Of a stretch of DNA of 64,000 nt, positions 21,414 to 34,894 are shown one piece after another; positions within the stretch are counted from its first letter, which is position 1; each line of letters opens with the position of its first letter. The DNA lies in assembly GCA_019828595.1 (NCBI GenBank), contig JAHQRK010000004.1:2170001-2234000 (forward strand), written 5' to 3'. The position numbers and the translations under genes are program-made. The notes beneath the pieces were generated by a model, which worked only from the letters and a program-made list of their open reading frames with translations, ran no database searches and was not told where the DNA came from. Source of the DNA: Aphanomyces cochlioides (lineage: Eukaryota > Oomycota > Saprolegniomycetes > Saprolegniales > Verrucalvaceae).

Positions 21414-23680
21414 GCCATCCATCCAGGGTTAGGCCATCTCATCTTTCGACTCTGTCGATGCAACTTTCATCGAAGGTTATACCCTGATCGACCACTTGCT
21501 TCGCCTTCCTCATTCTCACTTTTGAATTTGCTTTGAGCTGAGCATGACGGAAGTTGTCTACCGCAGCGTTCAAACGCCACGCGTGGATGAGAATGCACCA
21601 AGAAGCCTCGCCTCGACCAACCAGACCGATTCGCCCAAGACGGCAGTGGGGTGGATCCTCGGCCATTGGTTTGTCGGACTGTGCATTCTCGTGGCCGCGT
21701 GGTCGCCGTTCATGTATTTCACGCCCTTTTATCGAGCTTCCATTTTGCCAACGTTCAATGCGTGGTGCGGAATCAACCCCAAGATCAAAGGCCGTGCCTC
21801 TCTTCTTCCTTCTCTTTATGACGCTTCCGATTGTGGCCGGCGCTCTCGTCTTTTCGATCGTGCGCACCAAATATCGATTGGTTTCGACCCCGCTCTCCCA
21901 TCTTCTCCACCGCAAGCCCAAGTTCTTGTTTCGATGCGTCATGAGCTACGGTGAACTCCTCTTTCTAGCGATTCTTCTCGTTGGCAACAGTCTCATCTTC
22001 TACTACATTTGGAAGCGTGGGTATGACCCCAAGAAGACCATCGGAGCGGGTCCTATCCTCGATCTAGCTGCGAGAATTCTTGGCTTCAACGGAGGATTCA
22101 ACATGGTACACCGACTCTGTCGCACTCTTCACGTCTGACTGTAGGCCTTTCTTGCACTGCCTGCCACGCGTCACTGCTTTTGGATGGAGTGGTTGAACAT
22201 TCCATACGCCCATGGGGTCAGGTACCACCGGTGGTTGGGCGTGGCGACCATCGTGACTGTTGGAGGCCACACGCTGTTGTACATCATTGCGTATGCGATT
22301 GAGAACGAGCTGCATGAATTGCTGCCGATTCACGACGGCGGTGTCCATCCGTGGCAAAACTTGTATGGCATCTTGTCCATGTTGGCCATGACGATCATGG
22401 GTGTCACGTCGCTCCCCATCATCCGCCGCAAGTTCTACAACGTCTTTTACTACACGCACTTCCTCTTCATCCCCGCGACTCTCTTTGCCACATTGCACTG
22501 GGGCAGCATGATCTTCTGGTTTTACACAAGCATGGTGCTTGGTCAACCGCATGTACTCGTCTGCGTCGATCACGGCTCCCGTGAGCATTGCGCGAGCGGT
22601 TGCTATGCCTGCTCAAGTCGTCGAGCTGACCCTGCATTGCGCCACTGGTTACACCCCTGGTGATGTGGTTTGGCTCAAAGTCCCAGCTCTCTCCAACACG
22701 CAGTGGCATCCCTTCAGCGTTGCCTCCACTCCCGTTCACACTCCCGGCCTCCTCACTGTCTACATCAAGTGCCTCGGCAAATGGTCCAACAACCTCTACC
22801 ACTACATCCGACAGTGCGAAAAGGACAACGTCGATCCCATCGTGTACATGGATGGTGGCTACACGCCAGCTCCTGCGATTCCAGCCAAGCATTCGGACGT
22901 TGTGTTTGTGGGCGGTGGCATTGGCGTGACTCCTCTCATGGGCCAGCTCGTCCACATCTTGCACACACATCCAAACCAAACGGTGTGGCTCATCTGGCAC
23001 GTTCGAGGATCCGACATGTTGTTGCAATTCCGTGGCTGGCTCCGTGAAGTCGAAGAGTTGGCAGCATCGACTGGTGGCCGTGTCAACCTTCGCTTGCATG
23101 TGACCCAAGAACACGCGAATGCACTCAACGTGGCGGATGACGAATTCACATCGGAAATCACATTCGTCCAACCCACGACGAGCGTGGCTCCTCGTCCGTA
23201 CGCTCATTTGAGCACGGTGAAGCGCACGTGGATGCTCCTCGTCGCGTTTGGTCTCAGCGCTGGTCTCCTTGGCATCGTCCGGTATGGCCGCAAGGTCCAA
23301 AGTGCGAGCAACAAGACCAACATGTGGCAACTCCAACGTGTCGTGGAATTCGTCGTCGTGGTTGCTGGTGCTTACTTTGCTTACATTGTGTCGTATGTCA
23401 AGACGACGACGCCTTCGATTCCAGCCAAGTCGGACGACGCATCGGACGCCAAGCTTGACAAGAAATACATGGACGCTGCTGATTTCATGACACACTACAA
23501 CGTCCAGTTCAACCGCGCAGTGTGGTCTGATGTGTTCCGTGAGGTCGACGTCAACACCGCCCAGGATGCGACTGTCGGCGTGTACGTCTCTGGTCCCAAG
23601 GCGTTGGTCCAAGCGGTGGACTTTGAGCTCCAAGGCAAGTCGAAATTCCACGTCCGCAACGAAGAGTTTGAAATGTAGAC
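21414..23680. repeat. Right arm of inverted repeat, unit 2
   Basis: Reverse complement of 18340-20606. Confidence 0.9.
21544..23678 (+). pseudogene. FRO-like pseudogene C2
   Basis: Same lesions as C1 (20-nt loss at 21792/21793, 5-nt loss near 22538) and intron 22106-22144, without C1's 3-nt duplication. The frame 22539-23678 is open and identical in protein to C1, C3 and C4. Confidence 0.75.
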
Positions 23681-25561
23681 TGCTCTACTCCATATTGTGG
23701 TAATTGAAATTGTGTTTTGTAATGGCACTATCTACTGGTAGTGCCTTGAAATTGACCGCTGTCGGTGTTTCGCAGCACAACATCGGATGTATATTCAATA
23801 GTTTTCAAGCTCCATTCCAGTGGATCGTTCTCTCTACTCTATGCCTACCTAGTTACAGTAGTGGACGTGCCATCGGCGCCTGTGGGCTGTTCCACTCCTG
23901 AATCAACTTCCGCTCTTGTCAGCACCTCCAGCCAGCCCTTGCATGGAGTGTTACGTACAGTGGTGTATTCCTCGTGGCAACAACCAACTGATACGGTATT
24001 TCGTGCGATGGATGCGTCGTCGAGGTGTCCTTTCTAAGGAAAGTATTGTATAGTAGTACAAATAGACAGGCCCCAAGGGGGGCCGCTCGATTTGAGTTTC
24101 CTCTATATAATAATATTCCGGATACACATGAAATATAATTTTTCAGAAGTATATATGATACAGAGGAAGACATAATGAAAAGGACTATGGAAATCATTTC
24201 TAATTTCATTTTTGATTCAATCACAATTGGAAGCGATAGACCTATTTTTTCTGGCCCATGTTGCACCTTTACTCGATTTTTCCTCATGGCAATTATACCA
24301 AGAGACATACAAATCTACAACAAGGTGGTTTCTCTCGTTCCACAACATCATACTTCACTTAGCTGCTGCAGGAAAATGAGTTCTCGATTTCACCGAATCA
24401 CACTCGGCCCTCTAGTCATGATATCCAGACTATAAGCAAGATATTTATTTAGTCCAATATATTTTTTCCATTTCTGCAATATAAAATTGGATTCGATATT
24501 ATTCTTAATTTCTTCATATATCTATCCAATTATCTTTCAGCATGAAGAAGAGCTGAATGTACACTGCGTGATAGTTGACATGCCTGAATTTTTCGACACA
24601 TTGTTTCGAGCGAGGGAAGCGAACTCTACTATTACACTATTTTGGAATTGTGTTGACCAAGGACAAGATGGCCCTGGTCTCTATAGCTGATTACCTCTGG
24701 ATGCTTGATGACAAGTTATATTGTCATTTTCAACCAAATTTGTGGTTTTGACCAAAAAGCGAATTCATTTTCAAATCGATTTCATCATACTGAAGTGGTG
24801 TGTGTGTGTCAGTGTGTGTTTTGCGTGAGTCAGGCGGCTGGTCGATTCTGATTGGCTGACTATTTTTTAATTTTTAATTCTAGCCAATCAGAGAATCCCG
24901 TTCGATTCGGAATCGATTCGAAACCTCGGTCGATTCAAACCGTTCCTCACAATTTTGTATCAAGAGCACAATACTTCCACATTTTATTTTTTAGTCCTTA
25001 ATATTTCTTATAAGGTATGAATTCATACAGGTAGTTGCACCACCAGAGCCGCACTATTTTGGTGGGGCCGGTCTATTTGGTACTTTACAATATGAACTTT
25101 GCCAGCGATGTTGACTCCGGCGTCAGTGGGTTGCGTCGCGCGGCCAGTGACTTTATTCTTGGTTTGAGTGTTCAGGGGCGATCGAAACCCGGTCGTTCTT
25201 GCTCGAAGGCGACAAAGAATGTCAATCTCGTCAAGCTCACGTCGAGTGGTCAGTTGGACACGTCGAGCCATGTGGTACTTTTTGTCTCAAAACTTTTGTC
25301 ATTGGTTATGAAAAAGCCAATGAGCGCGATGGTTGTGTCTCGAGAGGCGTCGGCCACACGCTTTGACCATCCACAATCTATTCTGTTCAGTTTCTACTTG
25401 GCTCACGTCGGCACATACCACTTTGAAACGCTGTGGCCGCATCGCCACCACACAAAGATGAAGCCGATGGAATAATCGCTGAGGAGGATATACAAGGCGA
25501 CATTTCGCGGACAATCGCCCAAGAGTCTCCCACTCATTCTTGAATTTTCCTCAAGCCAAGC

Positions 25562-27724
25562 ATGAGCCAAGCTGCCTACCGCAGAGTGGCATCGCCTCAT
25601 ACGAACGAGTTTACACCGAGAAGCGCCGCGTCGAGCACGCCATCCAACTCTCCGAAGACGTCGGTGGGATGGACTCTTGGACACTGGTTTGTCGGACTGT
25701 GTATCCTTGCCGCGACGTTCACCCCGATCATGTATCATTTGCCCTTCTACAGGGCGTCCATCTTGCCTGAAGTCAATGGCTGGTGGGGCGTCAATCCCAA
25801 GATCAAAGGCAGTGGCCATAGCGAAATGTCCGTGCCAACGTACTTCTTTCTTGGCATGGTTGTTCCCGTCGTCGTTGGCGCTCTTGTCTTTGCCGTTGTC
25901 CGAGCCAAGTCTCCACTGGTGACAACGCCGTTCTCTCCTTTTCTCCACCGCAAGCCCAAGTTTTTGTTTCAATGCGTCATGAGCTATGGTGAACTTCTCT
26001 TTCTCGCGGTTGTCCTCGGCGGCAACGCGCTCGTCTTTGGGTACTTTTGGAAACGTCAATACAACCCAAAGAAGACTGTCGGAGCCGGTCCCATCCTCGA
26101 ACTCATTGCACTCACACTTGGTTTCAACGGCGTTTTCAACATGGTATGCCGTTCACCACTACGTTCGTGGCACTCACCTCGATGTTAGGTCTTCCTCGCG
26201 CTCCCTGCGAGTCGCCATTGCTTCTGGATGGAATGGTTGAACATTCCCTTCGCCCATGGTGTCAAGTACCATCGCTGGTTGGGCGTTGCGACCATCGTTG
26301 CTATTGGAGGCCACACGCTTTTCTACATCATTGCATACGCCATTGAAAACGAGCTCCATGAATTGCTGCCAATTCACGACGGCGGTATCCATCCGTGGCA
26401 AAACTTGTATGGCATCTTGTCGTACTTGTCCATGGCCATCATGGGGATCACGTCGCTCCCCATCATCCGCCGCAAGTTCTACAATGTCTTTTACTACACG
26501 CACTTCCTCTTCATCCCCGCGGCTCTCTTTGCCACTTTGCACTGGGGCAACATGATTTACTGGCTCTACACCTCCATTGTTCTCTACTTGGTCAACCGCA
26601 TGTACTCGTCTGCGTCGATCACGGCCCCCGTTTGTATCAAGCGTGTGACAGCTCTACCAGCTCAAGTCGTCGAACTCACTCTCCACTGTGCCACTGGTTA
26701 CACCCCTGGTGATGTGGTTTGGCTCAAAGTCCCAGCTCTCTCCAACACGCAGTGGCATCCTTTTAGCGTTGCCTCCACTCCCGTTCACACTCCCGGCCTC
26801 CTCACTGTCTACATCAAGTGCCTCGGCAAATGGTCCAACAACCTCTACCACTACATCCGACAGTGCGAAAAGGACAACGTCGATCCCATCGTGTACATGG
26901 ATGGTGGCTACACGCCAGCTCCTGCGATTCCAGCCAAGCATTCGGACGTTGTGTTTGTGGGCGGTGGCATTGGCGTGACTCCTCTCATGGGCCAGCTCGT
27001 CCACATCTTGCACACACATCCAAACCAAACGGTGTGGCTCATCTGGCACGTTCGAGGATCCGACATGTTGTTGCAATTCCGTGGCTGGCTCCGTGAAGTC
27101 GAAGAGTTGGCAGCATCGACTGGTGGCCGTGTCAACCTTCGTCTGCATGTGACCCAAGAACACGCGAACGCACTCAACGTGGCGGATGACGAATTCACAT
27201 CGGAAATCACGTTCGTCCAACCCAAGACCAATGTGGCTCCTCGCCCTTATGCCCACTTGAGCACTGTGAAGCGCATGTGGATCCTCTTCCTTGCTTTTGG
27301 CTTCAGTGCTGGTCTTCTTGCGGTCGTCAAGTATGGTAACCGAGTGCAAGTCACCGGCAAAGGATCCAACATGTGGCAACTCCAACGTTTGGTTGAATTC
27401 CTTGTCGTGATCGGTGGCGCATACTTGGCTTACATCGTGACGTTCATCAAGACGACGACGCCTTCGATTCCAGCCAAAACCGAAGACGAAACGGACAAGC
27501 AGGACAAGAAAGACATGAACGTAGATGACTTCTTGGCCCACTACAATGTTCAATTCAACCGCGCTGTGTGGGCCGATGTCTTCCGTGAGATCGAAACCAA
27601 CTCAGCTCATAACGCGACTGTTGGCGTGTACGTCTCTGGTCCCAAGGCCTTGGTCCGAGCGGTGGACTTTGAAATCCAAGGTAAATCCAAGTTCCACGTT
27701 CGCAACGAGGAGTTTGAAATGTAG
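25562..27724 (+). CDS. FRO-like ferric-chelate reductase D2 (D/A chimera)
   Basis: Exons 25562-26143 and 26189-27724, intron 26144-26188. The deduced protein is identical to D1 (705 residues), including the A-type 3' end, so D2 arose by amplification of an already chimeric gene. Initiator, haem histidines, FAD and NAD motifs are unchanged. Retention of an intact reading frame in three identical copies suggests gene dosage may matter, though recency alone could explain it. Confidence 0.9.
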
Positions 27725-27733
27725 AAAGTTGTA

Positions 27734-28077
27734 TTGTGCTTTTGCTGTAAATTTCTATTTTTTGAGTGATTTCTCAATTTCAGCACAATGACGCCTTGAA
27801 CCGCGCTAGAGGGAAAATATGGCGATAAGCTTCTTTAAAGCGGGTCCGTCCAAGCTCTACTATTACTTATCATCAATTTTAAGCATTATTCATCGTTGTG
27901 ACGAGCAAAATCCAATGCGTTGTCTCTTTTAACCCACTACCTATTTCATCCAGAATTTGTGAAATCGTGTACATGTTGAGAAGTTATTGAGCATTTTGCT
28001 CAGTCAAAATAGCCGTGATTCGATTGTGCATGAAGTGGTGGAAATTTGTACAATAATAAGCCAAGTCGAACACGGCC
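27734..28077. mobile_element. 344-bp TA-flanked insertion, unit 3 spacer
   Basis: Copy of 16520-16863 at the same site behind D2. Confidence 0.4.
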
Positions 28078-28817
28078 TAAAATTGTGTTAATTTGAAATT
28101 GCGTCATTTGTTTACTTACCTCGTGTTTCTCTGATTCATCTTTCTTCATGATGGAGCTGTAGAGCCTTAGGGAAATAACTCACTCGGGCCTGTAGATGGA
28201 TTGGTGGCCATGTTGGACCTTTCGGTTGCTCTGAATTTGCAATCGCGTGAAGGTATTGAGAAGTATGAAGTGCAAACTAAGGTCGATGATGCTTCGGCGG
28301 AGCTGACATCCAATCCGTCTTCCAGCTTGCTTGACCTTCCAAGTGTTCTTGCATGGCTCAACAACTGATGCGCAACTAGATGGCCAGGTTTGAGCTCTCC
28401 AGACGGACATATAATACGTGGATGATGCCAGGAATACCGAGTCCAACAAAATAATTGCAAAGGATCCGACGTCTCGGGGAGATCAGACAAGAGTACTAGG
28501 GACGGTCGCTTGGGTGTAACTCCTTGGTATATTGCGCTTGGACTTTGTCGTGGTCAACTATCGCAAGGGTTCTGACGAGTAGTTCCTTCATTGCGTCTGA
28601 AGATGTGATAACCTAACCCTCGCAGAGTGCCACGCATCACATTGAATGTGTGAATGACGAGTGATTTGCGCTTTCTCAGTGACTCGAGTTCCCTCCATTG
28701 TCTTTCAGACAACATGTTCGCTGAGAAACCGCACGACGGGACAAGGCGCAGCTGGACACTCGACTGCCGATAGTCAAGTTTTTCGCCCCTTTTTTTCCTA
28801 AATACGTTTTGCACAAT

Positions 28818-29018
28818 GCAATTGTTGACGCACTTCAATTCCCTCTGGAAATGATTTGCACTTCTGAAAAGCCTTCAGAGCAGTGACTGGGTGTCTCAAC
28901 CATGGCACGGGAAGGGGGCGCAATAAAAATTATCTGGAAACATCTAGCTCATCAACCCATGCATTCTCCACATGTCTCTGCTACGGGTATTGTTGAAAAA
29001 AAGTATGTCAACAATTGC
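28818..29018. repeat. MITE-like element E1, unit 3
   Basis: Copy of 6387-6587. Confidence 0.5.
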
Positions 29019-29554
29019 AACCACTTTTCGAGATTTGGAGTCGGACCTCGATTTCACGACTACCCACACATTCCAAGTGCTTTCTTAAAGACCCGAATGA
29101 CTTACTTGAGTGAACACCAGCCGTACGTTTGTTCGTCGAAGGTGAAGTGACGCCTTGCCACTCTATAAGGGTTAGGCCTCAGTGCCGCCAACCATAATTT
29201 CAGTTGTAGAAATAAAGTCACTGCCCACAATCCACCATTCTATCCTCTTTGCCATTCATGCTGCCGATAAAGCTGGCTGCCTGCTCTGTAATGTCCTCTC
29301 GGCCATTGGAATAGTTCTACAAACTCCAGCGACGTGAATGAGTCCAAATGAAGTGTATCAAGTCTGTCATGTATGCAGAGCCACAATGCAAGGATAAGGG
29401 TGATCGCCTGCATGGTGCGACCCATGTTTATTGTACCCTCCTCACCCAAGATAGGACATGACCCAAGACGGGGAAAGCTCTGGTTGAACTGAATTTCAAG
29501 ACATAAATAACGTCAACGCAATATGCAATATGAAATTAACACAAGGTCAATGTT

Positions 29555-31820
29555 GTCTACATTTCAAACTCTTCGTTGCGGACGTGGAATTTCGACTTGC
29601 CTTGGAGCTCAAAGTCCACCGCTTGGACCAACGCCTTGGGACCAGAGACGTACACGCCGACAGTCGCATCCTGGGCGGTGTTGACGTCGACCTCACGGAA
29701 CACATCAGACCACACTGCGCGGTTGAACTGGACGTTGTAGTGTGTCATGAAATCAGCAGCGTCCATGTATTTCTTGTCAAGCTTGGCGTCCGATGCGTCG
29801 TCCGACTTGGCCGGAATCGAAGGTGTCGTCGTGTTGACATACGACACAATGTAAGCAAAGTAAGCACCAGCAACCACGACGACGAATTCCACGACACGTT
29901 GGAGTTGCCACATGTTGGTCTTGTTGCTCGCACTTTGGACCTTGCGGCCATACCGGACGATGCCAGGAGACCAGCGCTGAGACCAAACGCGACGAGGAGC
30001 ATCCACGTGCGCTTCACCGTGCTCAAATGAGCGTACGGACGAGGAGCCACGCTCGTCGTGGGTTGGACGAATGTGATTTCCGATGTGAATTCGTCATCCG
30101 CCACGTTGAGTGCATTCGCGTGTTCTTGGGTCACATGCAAGCGAAGGTTGACACGGCCACCAGTCGATGCTGCCAACTCTTCGACTTCACGGAGCCAGCC
30201 ACGGAATTGCAACAACATGTCGGATCCTCGAACGTGCCAGATGAGCCACACCGTTTGGTTTGGATGTGTGTGCAAGATGTGGACGAGCTGGCCCATGAGA
30301 GGAGTCACGCCAATGCCACCGCCCACAAACACAACGTCCGAATGCTTGGCTGGAATCGCAGGAGCTGGCGTGTAGCCACCATCCATGTACACGATGGGAT
30401 CGACGTTGTCCTTTTCGCACTGTCGGATGTAGTGGTAGAGGTTGTTGGACCATTTGCCGAGGCACTTGATGTAGACAGTGAGGAGGCCGGGAGTGTGAAC
30501 GGGAGTGGAGGCAACGCTGAAGGGATGCCACTGCGTGTTGGAGAGAGCTGGGACTTTGAGCCAAACCACATCACCAGGGGTGTAACCAGTGGCGCAATGC
30601 AGGGTCAGCTCGACGACTTGAGCAGGCATAGCAACCGCTCGCGCAATGCTCACGGGAGCCGTGATCGACGCAGACGAGTACATGCGGTTGACCAAGCACC
30701 ATGCTTGTGTAAAACCAGAAGATCATGCTGCCCCAGTGCAATGTGGCAAAGAGAGTCGCGGGGATGAAGAGGAAGTGCGTGTAGTAAAAGACGTTGTAGA
30801 ACTTGCGGCGGATGATGGGGAGCGACGTGACACCCATGATCGTCATGGCCAACATGGACAAGATGCCATACAAGTTTTGCCACGGATGGACACCGCCGTC
30901 GTGAATCGGCAGCAATTCATGCAGCTCGTTCTCAATCGCATACGCAATGATGTACAACAGCGTGTGGCCTCCAACAGTCACGATGGTCGCCACGCCCAAC
31001 CACCGGTGGTACCTGACCCCATGGGCGTATGGAATGTTCAACCACTCCATCCAAAAGCAGTGACGCGTGGCAGGCAGTGCAAGAAAGGCCTACAGTCAGA
31101 CGTGAAGAGTGCGACAGAGTCGGTGTACCATGTTGAATCCTCCGTTGAAGCCAAGAATTCTCGCAGCTAGATCGAGGATAGGACCCGCTCCGATGGTCTT
31201 CTTGGGGTCATACCCACGCTTCCAAATGTAGTAGAAGATGAGACTGTTGCCAACGAGAAGAATCGCTAGAAAGAGGAGTTCACCGTAGCTCATGACGCAT
31301 CGAAACAAGAACTTGGGCTTGCGGTGGAGAAGATGGGAGAGCGGGGTCGAAACCAATCGATATTTGGTGCGCACGATCGAAAAGACGAGAGCGCCGGCCA
31401 CAATCGGAAGCGTCATAAAGAGAAGGAAGAAGAGAGGCACGGCCTTTGATCTTGGGGTTGATTCCGCACCACGCATTGAACGTTGGCAAAATGGAAGCTC
31501 GATAAAAGGGCGTGAAATACATGAACGGCGACCACGCGGCCACGAGAATGCACAGTCCGACAAACCAATGGCCGAGGATCCACCCCACTGCCGTCTTGGG
31601 CGAATCGGTCTGGTTGGTCGAGGCGAGGCTTCTTGGTGCATTCTCATCCACGCGTGGCGTTTGAACGCTGCGGTAGACAACTTCCGTCATGCTCAGCTCA
31701 AAGCAAATTCAAAAGTGAGAATGAGGAAGGCGAAGCAAGTGGTCGATCAGGGTATAACCTTCGATGAAAGTTGCATCGACAGAGTCGAAAGATGAGATGG
31801 CCTAACCCTGGATGGATGGC
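29555..31820. repeat. Left arm of inverted repeat, unit 3
   Basis: Reverse complement of 32628-34894, one base shorter because of the deletion near 29965. Confidence 0.9.
29557..31690 (-). pseudogene. FRO-like pseudogene B3, with an extra frameshift
   Basis: Start 31690, stop 29557, intron 31090-31128. It shares the two family deletions and the Asn variant of B2. In addition one a is missing near 29965 (tgccaggag for tgccaaggag), so the formerly open 379-codon frame is broken into 30695-29745 and 30006-29557. The break falls in the extra helix within the NAD domain. It may be a real new mutation or a sequencing indel. Confidence 0.75.
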
Positions 31821-32082
31821 ACACGCTGCGTTGAAGCTGTCAAGAAGGCACATCCATTGAGTGGAACGCTCACATACTTCTGAAAGATGAGTGATAGAGA
31901 AACAACGTGACTTGATGGGTGCAGCAGGCCACTCGACTGATGTCCAGACGAATGGATGTCGGGGCACACATTGATAGGTGTGAATCTCCACTGAACACTT
32001 TCACGGTTGTACCGACTCGTGTGCCTTCTTGCTTGACGTTATCCTCAGCGTTGAAATTGTGTTCAGTCGCGACGTTTGCTCT

Positions 32083-32352
32083 GCAATTGTTGACACACGA
32101 GCTCACGACAATACCCGTGGCATGGCGAATACTACACTGTTTTGAAAAGTACGAATGGAGGGACAAGGCAAGCGAGTTGAAAGGAGTTGCCAACTCGGGG
32201 CAATCAAGCAGTCGTGCAATCGCCGCTGGTGCCTCATTTCCAGGCCAAGACTCTATGAATCCAAGGGGACGTCGAATGCACACCTCAGGAATTCAACAAT
32301 TGCACAACTAACGACGTGCCACGGATATTGTTGAAAGCGCGTCGACAATTGC
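32083..32352. repeat. MITE-like element E2, unit 3
   Basis: Copy of 9654-9923 in the B3-C3 loop. Confidence 0.5.
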
Positions 32353-32627
32353 GTAGAATAAGACGAGGTTGACCACACGTCCTACCAACAGGTCACGTCG
32401 AACCCAAACGCGTTTCAAGGAAGCGGAACATGCAATACATTTCATAAATGTGCTGCGGAGATTCAGAGCTTGTCGTACTTGCCAGTCGTTTTGATATCAG
32501 TCGAGTGTCCAGCTGCTCTCAATCTTGCAATTGTTTCTTCGCGTCTCTGTTATAGTGAAGCTAGAGTACACGACAAGTCACTGGACACGACGAATGCTTC
32601 GTCTTCTCTTTACTAGTTGGTCATGGA

Positions 32628-34894
32628 GCCATCCATCCAGGGTTAGGCCATCTCATCTTTCGACTCTGTCGATGCAACTTTCATCGAAGGTTATACCCTG
32701 ATCGACCACTTGCTTCGCCTTCCTCATTCTCACTTTTGAATTTGCTTTGAGCTGAGCATGACGGAAGTTGTCTACCGCAGCGTTCAAACGCCACGCGTGG
32801 ATGAGAATGCACCAAGAAGCCTCGCCTCGACCAACCAGACCGATTCGCCCAAGACGGCAGTGGGGTGGATCCTCGGCCATTGGTTTGTCGGACTGTGCAT
32901 TCTCGTGGCCGCGTGGTCGCCGTTCATGTATTTCACGCCCTTTTATCGAGCTTCCATTTTGCCAACGTTCAATGCGTGGTGCGGAATCAACCCCAAGATC
33001 AAAGGCCGTGCCTCTCTTCTTCCTTCTCTTTATGACGCTTCCGATTGTGGCCGGCGCTCTCGTCTTTTCGATCGTGCGCACCAAATATCGATTGGTTTCG
33101 ACCCCGCTCTCCCATCTTCTCCACCGCAAGCCCAAGTTCTTGTTTCGATGCGTCATGAGCTACGGTGAACTCCTCTTTCTAGCGATTCTTCTCGTTGGCA
33201 ACAGTCTCATCTTCTACTACATTTGGAAGCGTGGGTATGACCCCAAGAAGACCATCGGAGCGGGTCCTATCCTCGATCTAGCTGCGAGAATTCTTGGCTT
33301 CAACGGAGGATTCAACATGGTACACCGACTCTGTCGCACTCTTCACGTCTGACTGTAGGCCTTTCTTGCACTGCCTGCCACGCGTCACTGCTTTTGGATG
33401 GAGTGGTTGAACATTCCATACGCCCATGGGGTCAGGTACCACCGGTGGTTGGGCGTGGCGACCATCGTGACTGTTGGAGGCCACACGCTGTTGTACATCA
33501 TTGCGTATGCGATTGAGAACGAGCTGCATGAATTGCTGCCGATTCACGACGGCGGTGTCCATCCGTGGCAAAACTTGTATGGCATCTTGTCCATGTTGGC
33601 CATGACGATCATGGGTGTCACGTCGCTCCCCATCATCCGCCGCAAGTTCTACAACGTCTTTTACTACACGCACTTCCTCTTCATCCCCGCGACTCTCTTT
33701 GCCACATTGCACTGGGGCAGCATGATCTTCTGGTTTTACACAAGCATGGTGCTTGGTCAACCGCATGTACTCGTCTGCGTCGATCACGGCTCCCGTGAGC
33801 ATTGCGCGAGCGGTTGCTATGCCTGCTCAAGTCGTCGAGCTGACCCTGCATTGCGCCACTGGTTACACCCCTGGTGATGTGGTTTGGCTCAAAGTCCCAG
33901 CTCTCTCCAACACGCAGTGGCATCCCTTCAGCGTTGCCTCCACTCCCGTTCACACTCCCGGCCTCCTCACTGTCTACATCAAGTGCCTCGGCAAATGGTC
34001 CAACAACCTCTACCACTACATCCGACAGTGCGAAAAGGACAACGTCGATCCCATCGTGTACATGGATGGTGGCTACACGCCAGCTCCTGCGATTCCAGCC
34101 AAGCATTCGGACGTTGTGTTTGTGGGCGGTGGCATTGGCGTGACTCCTCTCATGGGCCAGCTCGTCCACATCTTGCACACACATCCAAACCAAACGGTGT
34201 GGCTCATCTGGCACGTTCGAGGATCCGACATGTTGTTGCAATTCCGTGGCTGGCTCCGTGAAGTCGAAGAGTTGGCAGCATCGACTGGTGGCCGTGTCAA
34301 CCTTCGCTTGCATGTGACCCAAGAACACGCGAATGCACTCAACGTGGCGGATGACGAATTCACATCGGAAATCACATTCGTCCAACCCACGACGAGCGTG
34401 GCTCCTCGTCCGTACGCTCATTTGAGCACGGTGAAGCGCACGTGGATGCTCCTCGTCGCGTTTGGTCTCAGCGCTGGTCTCCTTGGCATCGTCCGGTATG
34501 GCCGCAAGGTCCAAAGTGCGAGCAACAAGACCAACATGTGGCAACTCCAACGTGTCGTGGAATTCGTCGTCGTGGTTGCTGGTGCTTACTTTGCTTACAT
34601 TGTGTCGTATGTCAAGACGACGACGCCTTCGATTCCAGCCAAGTCGGACGACGCATCGGACGCCAAGCTTGACAAGAAATACATGGACGCTGCTGATTTC
34701 ATGACACACTACAACGTCCAGTTCAACCGCGCAGTGTGGTCTGATGTGTTCCGTGAGGTCGACGTCAACACCGCCCAGGATGCGACTGTCGGCGTGTACG
34801 TCTCTGGTCCCAAGGCGTTGGTCCAAGCGGTGGACTTTGAGCTCCAAGGCAAGTCGAAATTCCACGTCCGCAACGAAGAGTTTGAAATGTAGAC
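32628..34894. repeat. Right arm of inverted repeat, unit 3
   Basis: Reverse complement of 29555-31820. Confidence 0.9.
32758..34892 (+). pseudogene. FRO-like pseudogene C3
   Basis: Family deletions at 33006/33007 and near 33752; intron 33320-33358; downstream frame 33753-34892 open for 379 codons. Confidence 0.75.

Larger units (their letters stand above)
16511..27724. repeat. Tandem unit 2 of the FRO array (11,214 bp)
   Basis: Same order as unit 1: spacer with TA-flanked insertion and E1, B2, loop with E2, C2, AT-rich spacer, D2. Gene-free stretches are 16511-18339 (insertion, then spacer related to the A flank), 20607-21413 (loop) and 23681-25561 (AT-rich spacer); none holds a recognised gene. 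It differs from unit 3 at very few positions. Confidence 0.9.
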